From: UBA2287 sp964479665
GTDB lineage: Bacteria; Bacteroidota; Bacteroidia; Bacteroidales; Tenuifilaceae
DNA length: 64,000 bases
Assembly: GCA_964479665.1 (NCBI GenBank)
Contig: CAYZNN010000002.1
Location: 62,001 to 126,000 of the forward strand
Direction: 5' to 3'
A program made the position numbers and the translations under genes. The notes under the pieces are model-generated. The model was given only the letters and a program-made list of their open reading frames with translations, had not been told where the DNA came from and searched no databases. How positions within the stretch are numbered: the first letter of the stretch is position 1; each line of letters starts with the position of its first letter. This document shows, in pieces, positions 18,914-30,700 of the stretch.

Positions 18914-20149
18914 TTACTTCTTCAACGGAATTAGCTCTTCCAGAATTCTATTGGTAGCACCAACATGGTCGGTAATATAGGTTTTTGCTGCCTTACAGGA
19001 ACTTTTATACTGCTCTTCGTTATTGAGCAAGTTCGAAACCACCATCCGAAACTCGGCAGCATTCGATACCGAAAACCCAGCCCCAACTTCTATTAGTTCT
19101 GTTGCCTCGTTGAACTTCCGATGGTTTGGCCCAAACAGCACAGGAATTCCATACGTAGCTGGCTCAAGGGTATTGTGAATTCCAACACCAAAACCTCCAC
19201 CAACGTAGGCTATGGTTGCATAACGGTATGCCGCAGCCAAAATCCCTACCATGTCGATTATTATAATTTTGGCGCTCTCTACATTTTTGTTCCCTCTTGT
19301 ATACCGAAGGGTACTTACTCCAACCAGCTGTTCAAATGCTTCTATTTGCTTTGGGTCTATTTCGTGGGGGACCAAAATTAGCTTTAGGTTCTCAGGGGCG
19401 CTTTTAATGTATTCAATTAGTAATTCATCGTCCTTAGGCCAAGTGCTGCCTGCAACTATTACATTGCTGTTGCCACAGAAAGATTCGAGAACGGGAAGCT
19501 CCTCTGCTTTTTGCGCATTGGCAAAAACCCTGTCGAACCGAGTATCGCCCGCTACGGTTGCATTGCTAATGCCTATTTTTTGGAGCAGCGATACTGAAAT
19601 TTCGTTTTGAACAAAGATGTGATTAAAGCCGAAGAGAACCTTTCGGTACCATGCCCCATACCATTTGAAAAAAACCTGATTTGGCCTGAAAATGGCCGAT
19701 ATTACGAAAGTTGGAATCTTGTTTCGCTTTAATTGTCTTAAGTGGTGGTGCCAAAACTCGTACTTAACAAAAACGGCAATTACAGGATTTACAATGGCAA
19801 GGAATTTTTTTGCATTCCAGGGAGTATCCAATGGGAGGTAGAATACGTAATCGGCCCCCGAATAGTTTTTTCGAACCTCGTAGCCCGATGGTGAAAAAAA
19901 AGTAAGAAGGATTCTGTGCCCCGGGTGGCTCTCCCGATAAGCCTCAATTAGCGGCCGACCCTGCTCGAACTCCCCCAGCGAAGCGCAATGAAACCAAGCA
20001 ACGGGATAATTGGGACTAATGGATGCTTTAAGGTTAGCTTGCCAATTATTTCGACCCTCAATCCACTGTTTAGCCTTTCGTTTAAAGGGCGAAATAATCA
20101 GAACCAGAAGATAGTAAAGCCCAATGCCTATGTTGTAAAGGAGTACCAT
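18914..20149 (-). CDS. waaA: 3-deoxy-D-manno-octulosonic acid (Kdo) transferase
   Basis: 411 residues, normal length for WaaA/KdtA. It transfers Kdo from CMP-Kdo to lipid A at the inner face of the cytoplasmic membrane, the first step of LPS core assembly. An N-terminal hydrophobic anchor (YNIGIGLYYLLVLIISPF) precedes the GT-B fold. WFHCASLGEFEQGRPLIE holds the conserved catalytic Glu, and GSTWPKDDE and GGGFGVGIHNTLEPATYGIPVLFGP are typical of the C-terminal nucleotide-binding half. A -7 box lies just upstream. The gene is separate from trmH upstream by a 76-bp gap. Confidence 0.94.
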   Translation of the reverse strand: MVLLYNIGIGLYYLLVLIISPFKRKAKQWIEGRNNWQANLKASISPNYPVAWFHCASLGEFEQGRPLIEAYRESHPGHRILLTFFSPSGYEVRKNYSGADYVFYLPLDTPWNAKKFLAIVNPVIAVFVKYEFWHHHLRQLKRNKIPTFVISAIFRPNQVFFKWYGAWYRKVLFGFNHIFVQNEISVSLLQKIGISNATVAGDTRFDRVFANAQKAEELPVLESFCGNSNVIVAGSTWPKDDELLIEYIKSAPENLKLILVPHEIDPKQIEAFEQLVGVSTLRYTRGNKNVESAKIIIIDMVGILAAAYRYATIAYVGGGFGVGIHNTLEPATYGIPVLFGPNHRKFNEATELIEVGAGFSVSNAAEFRMVVSNLLNNEEQYKSSCKAAKTYITDHVGATNRILEELIPLKK

Positions 20150-20162
20150 TCCCTTTTTTTTG

Positions 20163-20170
20163 CAAATGTA
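20163..20170 (-). promoter_or_regulatory. -7 promoter box of waaA
   Basis: The minus strand reads TACATTTG (consensus TAnnTTTG), 13 nt before the waaA start. A TTG at 20190-20192 (minus strand) lies at a plausible -33 distance. The leader would be nearly absent. Confidence 0.65.
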
Positions 20171-20225
20171 GAAAAAAACCGATACCGTGCAAGCATAGGG
20201 CTAACACAATGCCTTATTGGGCTTA

Positions 20226-21032
20226 CTAATGCAAACGTGCCTCTAAGCGTTGCCGCAAAGCCTCAAACAAGAGTATAGCCGTTGCTACAGAAACATTCAG
20301 CGAATCAATTTCACCCTGCATGGGAATAACAAGTGTTTCATGTGCATTTGTAAGCCAAAAAGGGCTTAGGCCCTTATCCTCGGCACCCATAACAATGGCA
20401 CAAGGCTGGTTTAGGTTGGCTTGAAAGTGCAATTTCTGAGCCCCGGGCGTGGATGAAACTACATTAATGGACTTATTTTTAAACCAATGCAGAAGATCGT
20501 TGTTAGAAACCTGCAGCCAAGGTACAGTAAAAATGCAGCCTAGCGACGATCGGATTGCATTAGGATTGTATGGATCGCAGGCCATATCGCAGAGAAATAC
20601 AGCACTTACGCCTGCCGCATCGGCAGTTCGGAATATGGCGCCCAGGTTGCCCGGTTTTTCTACCTTTTCAAGAACTAAAAAAAGCGGGTTGCTTGTAAAA
20701 GCAATGCTTTCCAAGTCAAACCGTTTCATGTGGAAAACCCCCACTATCCCTTCAACACCCTCCCGATATGCTATTTTCTTGTAAACCTCGGGCGAAACAT
20801 GAAAAAGGTTACCAACCGAAACGTTTGATAAATAGATTGGGTAATTGGGGTCATCTAAATAGATTTGAGAGCAGATAAAAACCATGTGAGGCCTATACCC
20901 CGATTTTTGCGCCAAAGAAAACTCCCTTACACCCTCCAAAACGTAAAGACCCTGCTCTTTTCGGTAGCGGGAACTCTGTTGTAACTTATTAACTTCCTTA
21001 ACCTTTGGGTTTTGTAAACTGATAATTTCCAT
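20226..21032 (-). CDS. TrmH-family (SpoU) RNA 2'-O-methyltransferase
   Basis: 268 residues with an N-terminal L30e-like RNA-binding domain (LQQSSRYRKEQGLYVLEGVR) and a C-terminal SPOUT knot. The three SpoU motifs are clear: NLGAIFRTADAAGV (motif 1, catalytic Arg), VMGAEDKGLSPFW (motif 2) and SLNVSVATAILLFEALRQR (motif 3). It methylates a ribose in rRNA or tRNA using SAM; the exact nucleotide cannot be inferred, and RlmB-like or TsnR-like roles are both possible. Confidence 0.9.
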   Translation of the reverse strand: MEIISLQNPKVKEVNKLQQSSRYRKEQGLYVLEGVREFSLAQKSGYRPHMVFICSQIYLDDPNYPIYLSNVSVGNLFHVSPEVYKKIAYREGVEGIVGVFHMKRFDLESIAFTSNPLFLVLEKVEKPGNLGAIFRTADAAGVSAVFLCDMACDPYNPNAIRSSLGCIFTVPWLQVSNNDLLHWFKNKSINVVSSTPGAQKLHFQANLNQPCAIVMGAEDKGLSPFWLTNAHETLVIPMQGEIDSLNVSVATAILLFEALRQRLEARLH

Positions 21033-21048
21033 TGCATATAAATATTCA

Positions 21049-21056
21049 CAAATATA
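21049..21056 (-). promoter_or_regulatory. -7 promoter box of the trmH-family gene
   Basis: The minus strand reads TATATTTG, a perfect TAnnTTTG, 16 nt before the start codon. Confidence 0.6.
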
Positions 21057-21139
21057 ATTTATTGTTGTTCGATAAGCGAATCACAACTCATCTAATTCAA
21101 GCAGGCTAAAGTCCATCAAATACTTACGCATTGTTACCC

Positions 21140-21178
21140 CAGCCTCTACTTCGAGAGGCTCAGCAACTAAGGCTGAGA
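21140..21178. repeat. Two adjacent hairpins
   Basis: AGCCTCT/AGAGGCT (7-bp perfect stem, 6-nt loop, 21141-21160) is followed directly by CTCAGC/GCTGAG (6-bp stem, 7-nt loop, 21159-21177), with a two-base overlap so the stems are mutually exclusive. The middle resembles the TTCG...CTCAG core of the repeat at 1603-1817. Confidence 0.6.
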
Positions 21179-21794
21179 TTATAAATGCATTATTATGACT
21201 GGCCTCAGCCCTGATTTTTATAGTATTATAGGACCGTAATATTAACATTTGGCTTGAAGAGGTTATACTTTAGCAAAAATTTAACTTTTTAAAATTTGTA
21301 ATGATAGATATAAAACAACAAGTCGTTGAAAAGCCCGAAATCGGTCGGTTTTACTACTATTCAATTTCTACTTGCTTATGTATGTGGCTATTTCGTTTTT
21401 TGGCATGTAATTGGTTTAGAGTTTCTTTTAAAGAAATAATACTTTTTAAATTTAAGTACTTAAAATTCGTGTGTTGGGTTCAAAAACGTTAACCTACATG
21501 GATTTAAACTAACAAAACACTAGTTCGTACGTAAAAATGTAAAGTAAGTAAATAATACTACATGTTTTAGTATAATGCTGATTGTCTGTGTTTTGTAGTT
21601 CCGTGTTTTGTTTTTTAATTCGAATATTAATGCTCAAACCAGCGTAAGTCGCTTATTTTACGGCTATTGTTTTTGTGTGAACAAAAAATATTTATACTTT
21701 CGCTTTTTATTTTGATATTTTTTCTTGTGTGATTTTTTAAAAAGTTATCAACAACCCAATTAGCCCGAAATAAAACCGAAAAAACCGACATATT

Positions 21795-24700
21795 ATGAAG
21801 TTAATTTTACGGTTAACATTTGCTGTGGCGCTTTTAGCTTTCGCTAGGCCCCAATTGTATGCACAATTTCATATTGTATCAACATCATCAACTCCCGTAG
21901 ACTGTAGAGAAACGAACGGGGTCTTCAACAATGGTACAATTACCATTAATCTGTCGGGTGGAACTCCACCCTACACCATTACATGGCAACATTTAGTTTT
22001 AGGTTACAGCGGTTTGGCTACAACCAATAGCACAACCTATGTTATTACGGGCCTTCAGGCAGGAGGACATGTTCTTACAGCCAACCATGCTGCCGGCGAT
22101 CCCGATGACCCCGAGGTGACCCTTCGCTCTGTAGGGCAACCGGCATTGTTAACAGTAAACATTCTACCTAGTCCCGCCCAAACTTGCCAGTCCGTTTCGC
22201 TTGGTCTGAATGGTAACCCTGCAGGAGGTAATGGTGGCTACTTACATGCCTGGTCGGGAGTTGGAGCAGCTTCGCTCGACTTCCCCAATATTGTTAACCC
22301 TACATTTACAAATAGTACACCCAATGCTTATTCAATAACCTATACTGTATCAGACTCGAAAAACTGTACAGCAAATCAAACTACAAACATTAATGTTTAT
22401 GCTCAGCCCGTTGCAAATGCTGGCAGCAATAGTGATATATGCGGTCTATCATATACGCTTGATGCGACCCCTTCGGTAGGCAACGGACAATGGACCTATT
22501 CGGGACCTGGTACAGCAAGTTTTACCGACGATACCGATCCAAAAACAAATGTTTCGGTTACTGCTTATGGTACATATACCTTCACATGGACAGAAACTAA
22601 TGTTATTTGTTCTTCAATTGCCACGGTTGATATAACATTCTATCTGCCGGCAACTGCCAATGCGGGAGGACCATATTTCACCTGCTCGGGTGTTGGCGTT
22701 GCTCTCAATGGTTCAATTGGAGGTTCTGCCTCAACTGCCGAATGGATTGATGGTGCAGGTACCTTTATGCCAAACAGGAATGACCTAAATGCAACATACA
22801 CCCCTCACGCTTCGGAAGCGGGAACCGATGTTACGCTAATTCTAAGAACAAATGACCCCGCTGGGGTTTGCGGCTCTGTCGAATCGAGCGCTACCGTTAC
22901 TGTGTACAATCTGCCCTCTGGTTCAATTACCAGTCAAACCAATGTTTCGTGCTTTGGTGGCAGCGATGGATCGGTTACTGTTACCGGCAGCGGCGATGGA
23001 GCCCCTTTCGAGTATCGACTGAATGCTGGTGCCTATCAGGCATCGGGAACCTTCTCGGGGCTTAGTGCCGGACCATATACCGTTACTGTTAGAAATATCA
23101 ATGGTTGTACTTTTAGCGTTCCGGTTAATATTACCCAACCTGCGGCCGCATTAGCTGGCTCAATCACTAGCCAAACCAACGTGCTATGCTTTGGACAAAG
23201 TACAGGTTCGGTTACCGTTCTGGGTAGTTCGGGTACACCGCCTTACCAATATAGTTTAAATGGGGGAACCTATCAGGCTTCTGGCACATTCTCTGGGTTA
23301 GCAGCAGGTCCTCATACCGTAACTGTTCGCGATGCCAATTTGTGTACATTTAATGTGCCTGTTACAATTACCCAGCCAGCAAGTGCTATTGGCGGAACAA
23401 TTACGAGTCAAACCAACGTGCTTTGTTTTGGTGAAAGTACTGGTTCGGTTACTGTAGCCGGTAATAATGGAACACCGGGATACGAATACAGTTTAAACAG
23501 TGGTTCTTTCCAAACCTCAGGCACTTTCAGTGGATTACCTGCAGGTAACCATTCTGTTACGGTTAGAGACGCCAACCTGTGTACAGTTGATGTTCCGGTA
23601 AATATTACCCAACCCGCTAGCGCTGTAAGTGGTTCAGTAACCAGCCAAACTAACGTTTCGTGCTTTGGCGGCAGCGATGGGTCAGTTACTGTTTCTGGTG
23701 GCGGAGGAACTCCTGGTTACCAATACAGTCTCAATGGAGGAGCATATCAGGTTTCTGGCACATTTTCTGGTTTATCTGCTGGTCCTTATACCGTTACCGT
23801 TCGCGATGCCAATTTGTGCACCTTCAATGTACCTATTACAATAACTCAGCCTGCAAGCGCATTAAGCGGTTCGATAACAAGCCAAACTAATGTTTCGTGC
23901 TTGGGTGGAAACAATGGATCTGTTACAGTTGATGGAAGTGGTGGAACCCCAAATTACCAGTATAGTATTAACGGAGGGCCCTATCAGGCTTCGGGAACTT
24001 TCTCGGGTCTCACTGCAGGTGGTTACACCGTAACCGTGCGCGATGCCAATTTGTGTACCTTCAATGTTCCAGTAACAATAACTCAACCTGCTANNNNNNN
24101 NNNNNNNNNNNNNNNNNNNNNNNNNNNNNNNNNNNNNNNNNNNNNNNNNNNNNNNNNNNNNNNNNNNNNNNNNNNNNNNNNNNNNNNNNNNNNCGCGATG
24201 CCAATTTGTGTACCTTCAATGTTCCAGTAACAATAACTCAACCTGCTACAGGTGTAAGCGGAACAATAACCAGCCAAACCAACGTTGCCTGCTTTGGTGG
24301 CAGTACCGGTTCGGTTACCGTTAGCGGAAGCGGTGGCACGTCTCCTTACCAGTATAGTTTAAATGGAGGTGCCTATCAGGCTTCGGGCACCTTTACCGGT
24401 TTGGCCGCAGGGCCTCATACCGTTACTGTTCGCGATGCTGGCCTTTGTACATTTAACGTTCCCGTTACAATTACCCAGCCTGCTTCTGCAGTAAGTGGTT
24501 CGGTTGCCAGCATTACACATGTGCTTTGTCGAGGAGCGAGCACCGGTTCGGTTACCCTTTCGGGAAGTGGTGGCACACCCCCTTACACCTACCGATTCGG
24601 AGCTAGTGCATACCAGGCATCCCCCACATTTAATGGTTTAGCGGCTGGAACTTTTACTGCTCGTGTAAGAGATGCCAACCTTTGCGTATTTACATTCCCC

Positions 24701-27700
24701 GTTACAATAACTCAACCGGCTACAGCTGTAGGCGGTTCAATAACAAGCCAAACTAATGTTTCGTGCTTTGGTGGAAACGATGGATCTGTTACCGTTTCAG
24801 GGAGTGGCGGAACTCCTGGCTATCAATACAGCCTGAATGGTGGAGCATATCAGGCATCTGGTACTTTCTCAGGTTTGGCCGCAGGCCCACATACTGTTAC
24901 AGTTCGCGATGCCAATTTATGTACCTTCAATGTGCCAGTTACAATAACTCAACCTGCTGCCAGCTTAGGAGGAAGCATTTTAAGCCAAATTAATGTTTCC
25001 TGTTTTGGAGGGAATGATGGTGAGGTTTCGGTTACCGGTACTGACGGTACTTCTCCATACCAATATAGTTTTGATGGAGGAGCATATCAGGCTTCGGGAT
25101 CATTCACTAACCTTTCAGCAGGTACCTACAATATTACCATTCGCGATGCCAACCTATGTACTTTTAACTTACCCGTTACAATTACCCAACCCGCAACAGG
25201 CCTTACAGGTTCAATCGCAAGCCAAACAAATGTTCTGTGCTTTGGCGATAGCAACGGTTCGGTAACAGTAACGGGTAGTGGTGGAACTTTGCCCTACCAA
25301 TTCAGTATTGATGGAGGAACCTTCGGAGCATCGGGCACATTCAGTGGACTTGCTGGAGGCCATTATACTATAACCATCCGCGATGCTAACCTTTGTACTT
25401 TTAATGTTCCTGTGACCATTACCCAACCAGCAGCTATTTCCATTGCAAGTGTTGTTGTTTCGCATGTCGATCAGTGTTTTGGCGACACTAATGGTTCAAT
25501 TCAGGTTACAGCAGGAGGTGGAACACCTAATTACACTTATACCCTATATAATGGGGCAACTCTGTTAGGAAGCCAAAATCCGGTTCATCCTGCTCCAGCG
25601 CTGTTTAGTGGCTTGGGCGCAGGTACAAACTATAGGGTTGTTGTTACCGACAATAACGGATGCCCCTCGGCAGAACAAACGGGTATTACAATAACTCAGC
25701 CAGCCGAACTGATAATAACCGGTATTGATGTAACAGATATTACCTGTAACGGCTACAACGATGGTACTATAACCGTAAATGCAACAGGCGGTACGCCTGC
25801 TTACCAGTATTCAATCGACGGACCATTCCCCTTTGGTACCTTTCAGGCAAGCAATGTATTCACCGTTGGTGAAGGTGGTTACGATGTTTTTGTACGCGAT
25901 GCCAACGGCTGCGAAACCGGCTGGCCAGTTCAGGTTGTATTTACCAACCCTCCTGCCATTGCCTTCAGTTTCAGTATCGACCCCATTACTTCATGTAACG
26001 GAGCCAATGAGGGACGTATTACCATTTCGAATGTAAGCGGTGGGTCAGGTAGCGGTTACGAATATTCTATTTACGATCCTCCCATATGGGGAACAGCCAT
26101 AGTATTTAATAACCTCCCGGGCGGGCCAACGAACCCCTACTATATAAGGGTACGCGATTCGCAAGGGTGTATTGAAACAGCAAATAATGGCAACCCTGTA
26201 TATATAAATCAACCTTCACCTATAACATTCGACATTGTAGGCATAACCCATGTTACAGGCTGCTGGTATAATACTAATGGTAGCTTTAGAGTACAAAACG
26301 TGCTGGGCGGGACTGGAATTAAGCAGGTAAGCATTGATGGCGGAGCCACTTGGTTTGCTGTACCTAGAACTTTCACCAACCTAGGAGTTAATGTGTATAC
26401 TGTTACCGTTCGCGATGCTAATGGTTGCGAGGTTAATCAAATTGTAAATATCACCGGACCACCTGCAATTGTAATAGATAACTTAGAAACAACCAACGTT
26501 ACCTGTTTTGGCGGTGCCAATGGTACCATAACAGTAACCGCATCGGGAGGAACTGGTGTACTGCAGTACTCGATTAATGGTGGGGCCTACCAGACCACTG
26601 GTTCGTTTACCGATTTAACTGCAAACACTCATGTTATCCGAGTGCGCGATGCAAATAATTGTATTCTACAACAGGATGTTGTGATAACACAACCTCCGGC
26701 ATTAGTTCTAACCACTCAAACTGTAACGGACATTACTTGTAATGGATTAACCGATGGAACCATTACCCTAGCTGCTTCTGGTGGTGTAGCACCCTATGAG
26801 TATAGCATTACTGGAACAGCCCCGTTTACAAGTGTTACTGGTTTATATACAGGACTTTCAGCAGGTAATTACCCCGTTCTTGTACGCGATGCGAGCGGTT
26901 GCTCACTGTTTGGAAGCACACTTGTAGTTAACGACCCACCAGCAATTTCAATAACCAGCCAAGGTTTTACGGACATTTTATGCTTTGGCGGAAGTGGTAG
27001 CATTACCGTTACCGCTAGTGGTGGAACAGGCACCCTTAGTTATGTCCTGAAAAATAGTTTGAACGTAGTTGTTTCAACTAACACTATCGGAACATTTACA
27101 GGATTAACCCAAGAAACCTATTCAGTTGAAGTTACCGATGATAATAGCTGTGGCCCTGTTATTGCAGGACCCTTCACAATAACCGAGCCTGCTCAACTTC
27201 TAATTACTGGTTCATCGTTTACCCAAATAACCTGTTTCAACAGCAACGATGGAACCATAACCGTAACCACAACGGGAGGAACTGGCCCCATTCAGTACAT
27301 TCTTTTCGAAAGTGGCAACCCTATGTACTCCCAATTTGACAATGGCCTGTTTACTGGACTTGCCGAGGGTATTTATACAGTAAATGTTGTAGATGCCAAT
27401 AATTGCGGTCCTGTTACTGCTGGCCCATTCAGCATTATTAACCCTACAGCACTTGTTCTTTCAACAAACGTTACCAATGTTAGCTGCTCTTTCTCTGGGA
27501 ACGATGGCCGAATTAGTGCCATGGGAACAGGAGGAACAGCACCTTATTCAATTATTCTATACCAAGGGGGTGTTCCCATTGCCAATGCTACAGGCGTTGC
27601 TGAAGGCAACTGGTTCGATTTTAATGGACTTGGAGGTGCCATTGATTATGAGGTTGAAATTCGCGATGCCAACTACCCCACTTGCCCTTCGGTAACTTCA

Positions 27701-30700
27701 GGCTTACTTACCCTTATTGTTCCTTCGCCCTTAGCCATAGGTGCACCAATCATTCAAAACCCAAGTTGTATAGGGCAGTCCGACGCCACAGTAACAATCC
27801 AAGCATCTGGTGGCACCCTATCCTATACTTATACTCTATTTACCAACATGGGTGCTCAGGTTGGAGCCTCAATTGTCTCTGCCAACATCGACCCTGTTCA
27901 GTTTACTGGAATTGCTGCAGGAACTTACTATGTATCGGTTGACGATGCTAATGGTTGCGGACCCGTAAACACCAGCAACTTTACCATAAGCAACCCAGCA
28001 CCAATCATTTTCTCAGCCTTTAAAACCGACATGGATTGCTACGGGGGTCCAGGCAATGGAACAGGACAAATCTTCTTTAATGTCACATCTGGTGGCACCG
28101 CTCCTTTCATGTTCTCAATTGATGGCGGAACGACATTTACGAGCGATAATCCGGTTACTGGGTTGAGCGGTGGCGATTATACCGTTATGGTTCGCGATGC
28201 CAACGGATGCTTGTCTGCTTCTCAAACAGTTAATATTTTCGAACCCGATGAGCTAACCCTTAGCCTTCAGGGCTTCGATGTTTCGTGTAATGGAAGCACC
28301 AATGGTCGCATTATTGCTACCTCTACAGGTGGAACATTCTCATCCTCTACTCCTAAATTGTATGAACTCGACGGATCGGGCTCGTGGCAAACTTCGAATA
28401 TTTTCAATAATGTATCCGCTGGATGGCATTCAGTAACTGTTGTTGATGCTAAAAACTGTATGGTAACTGAAAATATTTTTATTGACGAACCTTTACCAAT
28501 TAGCATAGTCTCTAGCAGTTTTACCGATCCAACATGTAGTAATTACGGTACAATTACGGTTGTAGCCAGTGGTGGAACCGGAACGCTCACTTACACACTA
28601 CAGCCAGGAGGGGCCAACAATACAACCGGCCTGTTTACAAACCTAGGAGGTGGTACCTACACAGTTCAAGTTACCGACCAGAATGGGTGCGGACCTGTTA
28701 CAACCCTACCTATTACACTTACCTCGCCAAGTACAATATCGATTGACAATATTATTATTACCGATGCTACGGGTTGCTTTGGCAGTACCAACGGAAGCAT
28801 TGAGATTATTGCTTCGGGAGGAACCGGCACTTTAACCTATTCAATAGATGGCGGAGCAACCACATTCCTAACCAATGTGTTTACAAACCTTACCCCAAAC
28901 AATTATGTAGTGGTTGTTAACGACGATGCCAACTGTCCACAGGCTTCGCCTGTAAGTGTGGGTGGCCCCGCTCAAATAACCTATAATATTCTGGTTGAAG
29001 CCCCTGAAAACCCTACGGGAGCAGCAAACGGAACTATTCTGGTTGAAGGTTTTGGAGGTACGGGTCAACTAACCTTTACGCTTTGGGAAAACACCCTCGG
29101 TTTAGTTACTAGTAATACCAATGGGTTGTTCGAAAACCTCACGAACGGAACCTACTGGGTTGTTATATCCGATGAAAACAGTTGTGAAGAAACAACTCGC
29201 CTAATTGTACTTGCAGGCCTAAATATTACAGTGGTTTCGACAAATATTTCCTGCAACGGAGCAAACGATGGTACAATTGACATTACCATAAATAGTGGTA
29301 CGGCTCCGTATACCGTTTCATGGACAGGGCCTTCGGGACCATTGCCTGGTTTTGCCAATCAAACCTCTTTGAGCAACTTACAACCCGGCATGTATACTGC
29401 TTACATTATGGACTCAGGCGGACTCGATGCAACGATATTTGTTGATATTACGGAACCCCTTCAATTGAACATCCTTGCTCCAATTGTAGTTTCGCCCAGC
29501 TGCAATACACTGCAGGGCGGGACCAATAACGGCAGCATTATTGTTGAGGGTACAGGGGGAACCCCGCCATACGCTTATGTTCTTGAGGATATTAACGGAC
29601 TTCCCATAACTCCTGCAGGCTTAGGAGTATACACCGGTCTTTGGGCAGGCAGCTATACTCTAACCGTAACCGATGGCAATATGTGTCAGTTTGTTACAAC
29701 TATCGATGTAGTCGAACCCTCAGCCATTACCTACGACCAACCCATTGTTATACATCCTACCAGTCATACGGCAAGCGATGGTAGCATTTCCGTTACTGCA
29801 CATGGAGGTACAGCACCTTATACCTATACACTGCTACCAGCAAACACATCAAATGCAACAGGCTTGTTTACTGGTTTGCCTTCGGGTGTTTATGAGGTAG
29901 TGATTTCCGATGCCAATTCATGCTCTGTAACCATTACCAACATTCGTTTAACTGGAATTACAGTTACCCTTACCCCGCATCACATTACCTGCTTTGGCTC
30001 GAGCAATGGTTGGATTAATGTTGAATTGCAGGGAGTGGTTCCACCAGTAACCTTAACTCTTTTCTGGGTAGATGGAGGTATAGAAATTACCAACGGAGGC
30101 CTGTCGGAAAGCGAAAGGGTACTAGGCCCGGGTATTTACATTGTAACTGTAACTAGTGGCGGTAACATTATTCAAAACCAAATTGAGATACTAGAACCTG
30201 CCGACATTGCAGCTAATGTTATAGATGTTGAAAATCCCGGTTGCTTCGGCGCTGAAACCGGTTTCGTAATATTCGATATATCAGGTGGAACCCCGTTTGC
30301 CGATGGTTATGATATTTCATGGACCGGAGGCAGTTCACGTGGCTTTGTAGCACAACCTTTAGGAGCCGGCACTTACAACTTTACAATATCCGATGCCAAT
30401 GGTTGCCAATTTGTGATTCCCGATGAAGTAATAATAACTGCTCCTGCATCAATGACGCTTGAAAGCCTAACCTACTTCGACCTTACCTGTTACCAGAATA
30501 ATTCGGGCTACATTTCGATGCTTGCTTCGGGTGGTGCTGAACCATTAGTTTACTCAATTGATGGGCCAAGCGGAGTAATTTCCAATGGTTCGGGAGTATT
30601 CAACAATCTGGCTGCAGGCACATACTACCTGTTAATTGAAGATGCAAACGGCTGCCAGTTCCCATTTGAAAGTGGCAACAATATGGTTACGCTTGCAGAA

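Larger units (their letters stand above)
21033..21794. other. Long non-coding leader upstream of the SprB adhesin
   Basis: 762 bp, AT-rich, between the divergent trmH-family and adhesin genes. A 63-codon open frame at 21301-21492 has no recognisable product, no good start context and biased low-complexity composition, so I do not call it. Two adjacent hairpins lie at 21140-21178. The last 200 bp are very AT-rich and carry several TATTTTG- or TATACTTT-like words that might serve as promoter. The length suggests a regulated or long 5' leader for the adhesin. Confidence 0.5.
22921..25435 (+). repeat. Near-identical SprB repeat units (about 235-240 bp)
   Basis: Ten visible units, five before and five after the gap, with starts near 22921, 23159, 23391, 23632, 23867, then 24258, 24498, 24732, 24971 and 25207. 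They share long runs at DNA level (for instance the RDANLCTFNVPVTITQPA coding stretch), whereas units after about 25.4 kb are similar only in protein. This marks recent duplication or gene conversion and explains the assembly break. Confidence 0.9.

Noticed and set aside
21301..21492. Small 63-codon gene in the adhesin leader
   Set aside because: No recognisable motif, unusual amino-acid make-up for the neighbourhood and no supporting start signal.
21795..24230. Treating the 811- and 2697-residue frames as two adhesins
   Set aside because: Identical gap flanks in the same protein frame show one gene; the second frame lacks a signal peptide and the first lacks a C-terminal domain.
22921..25435. 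CRISPR-like or mobile repeat array
   Set aside because: The repeats are coding, in one frame, of about 235-240 bp with no short-repeat/spacer pattern. They are protein domain repeats.
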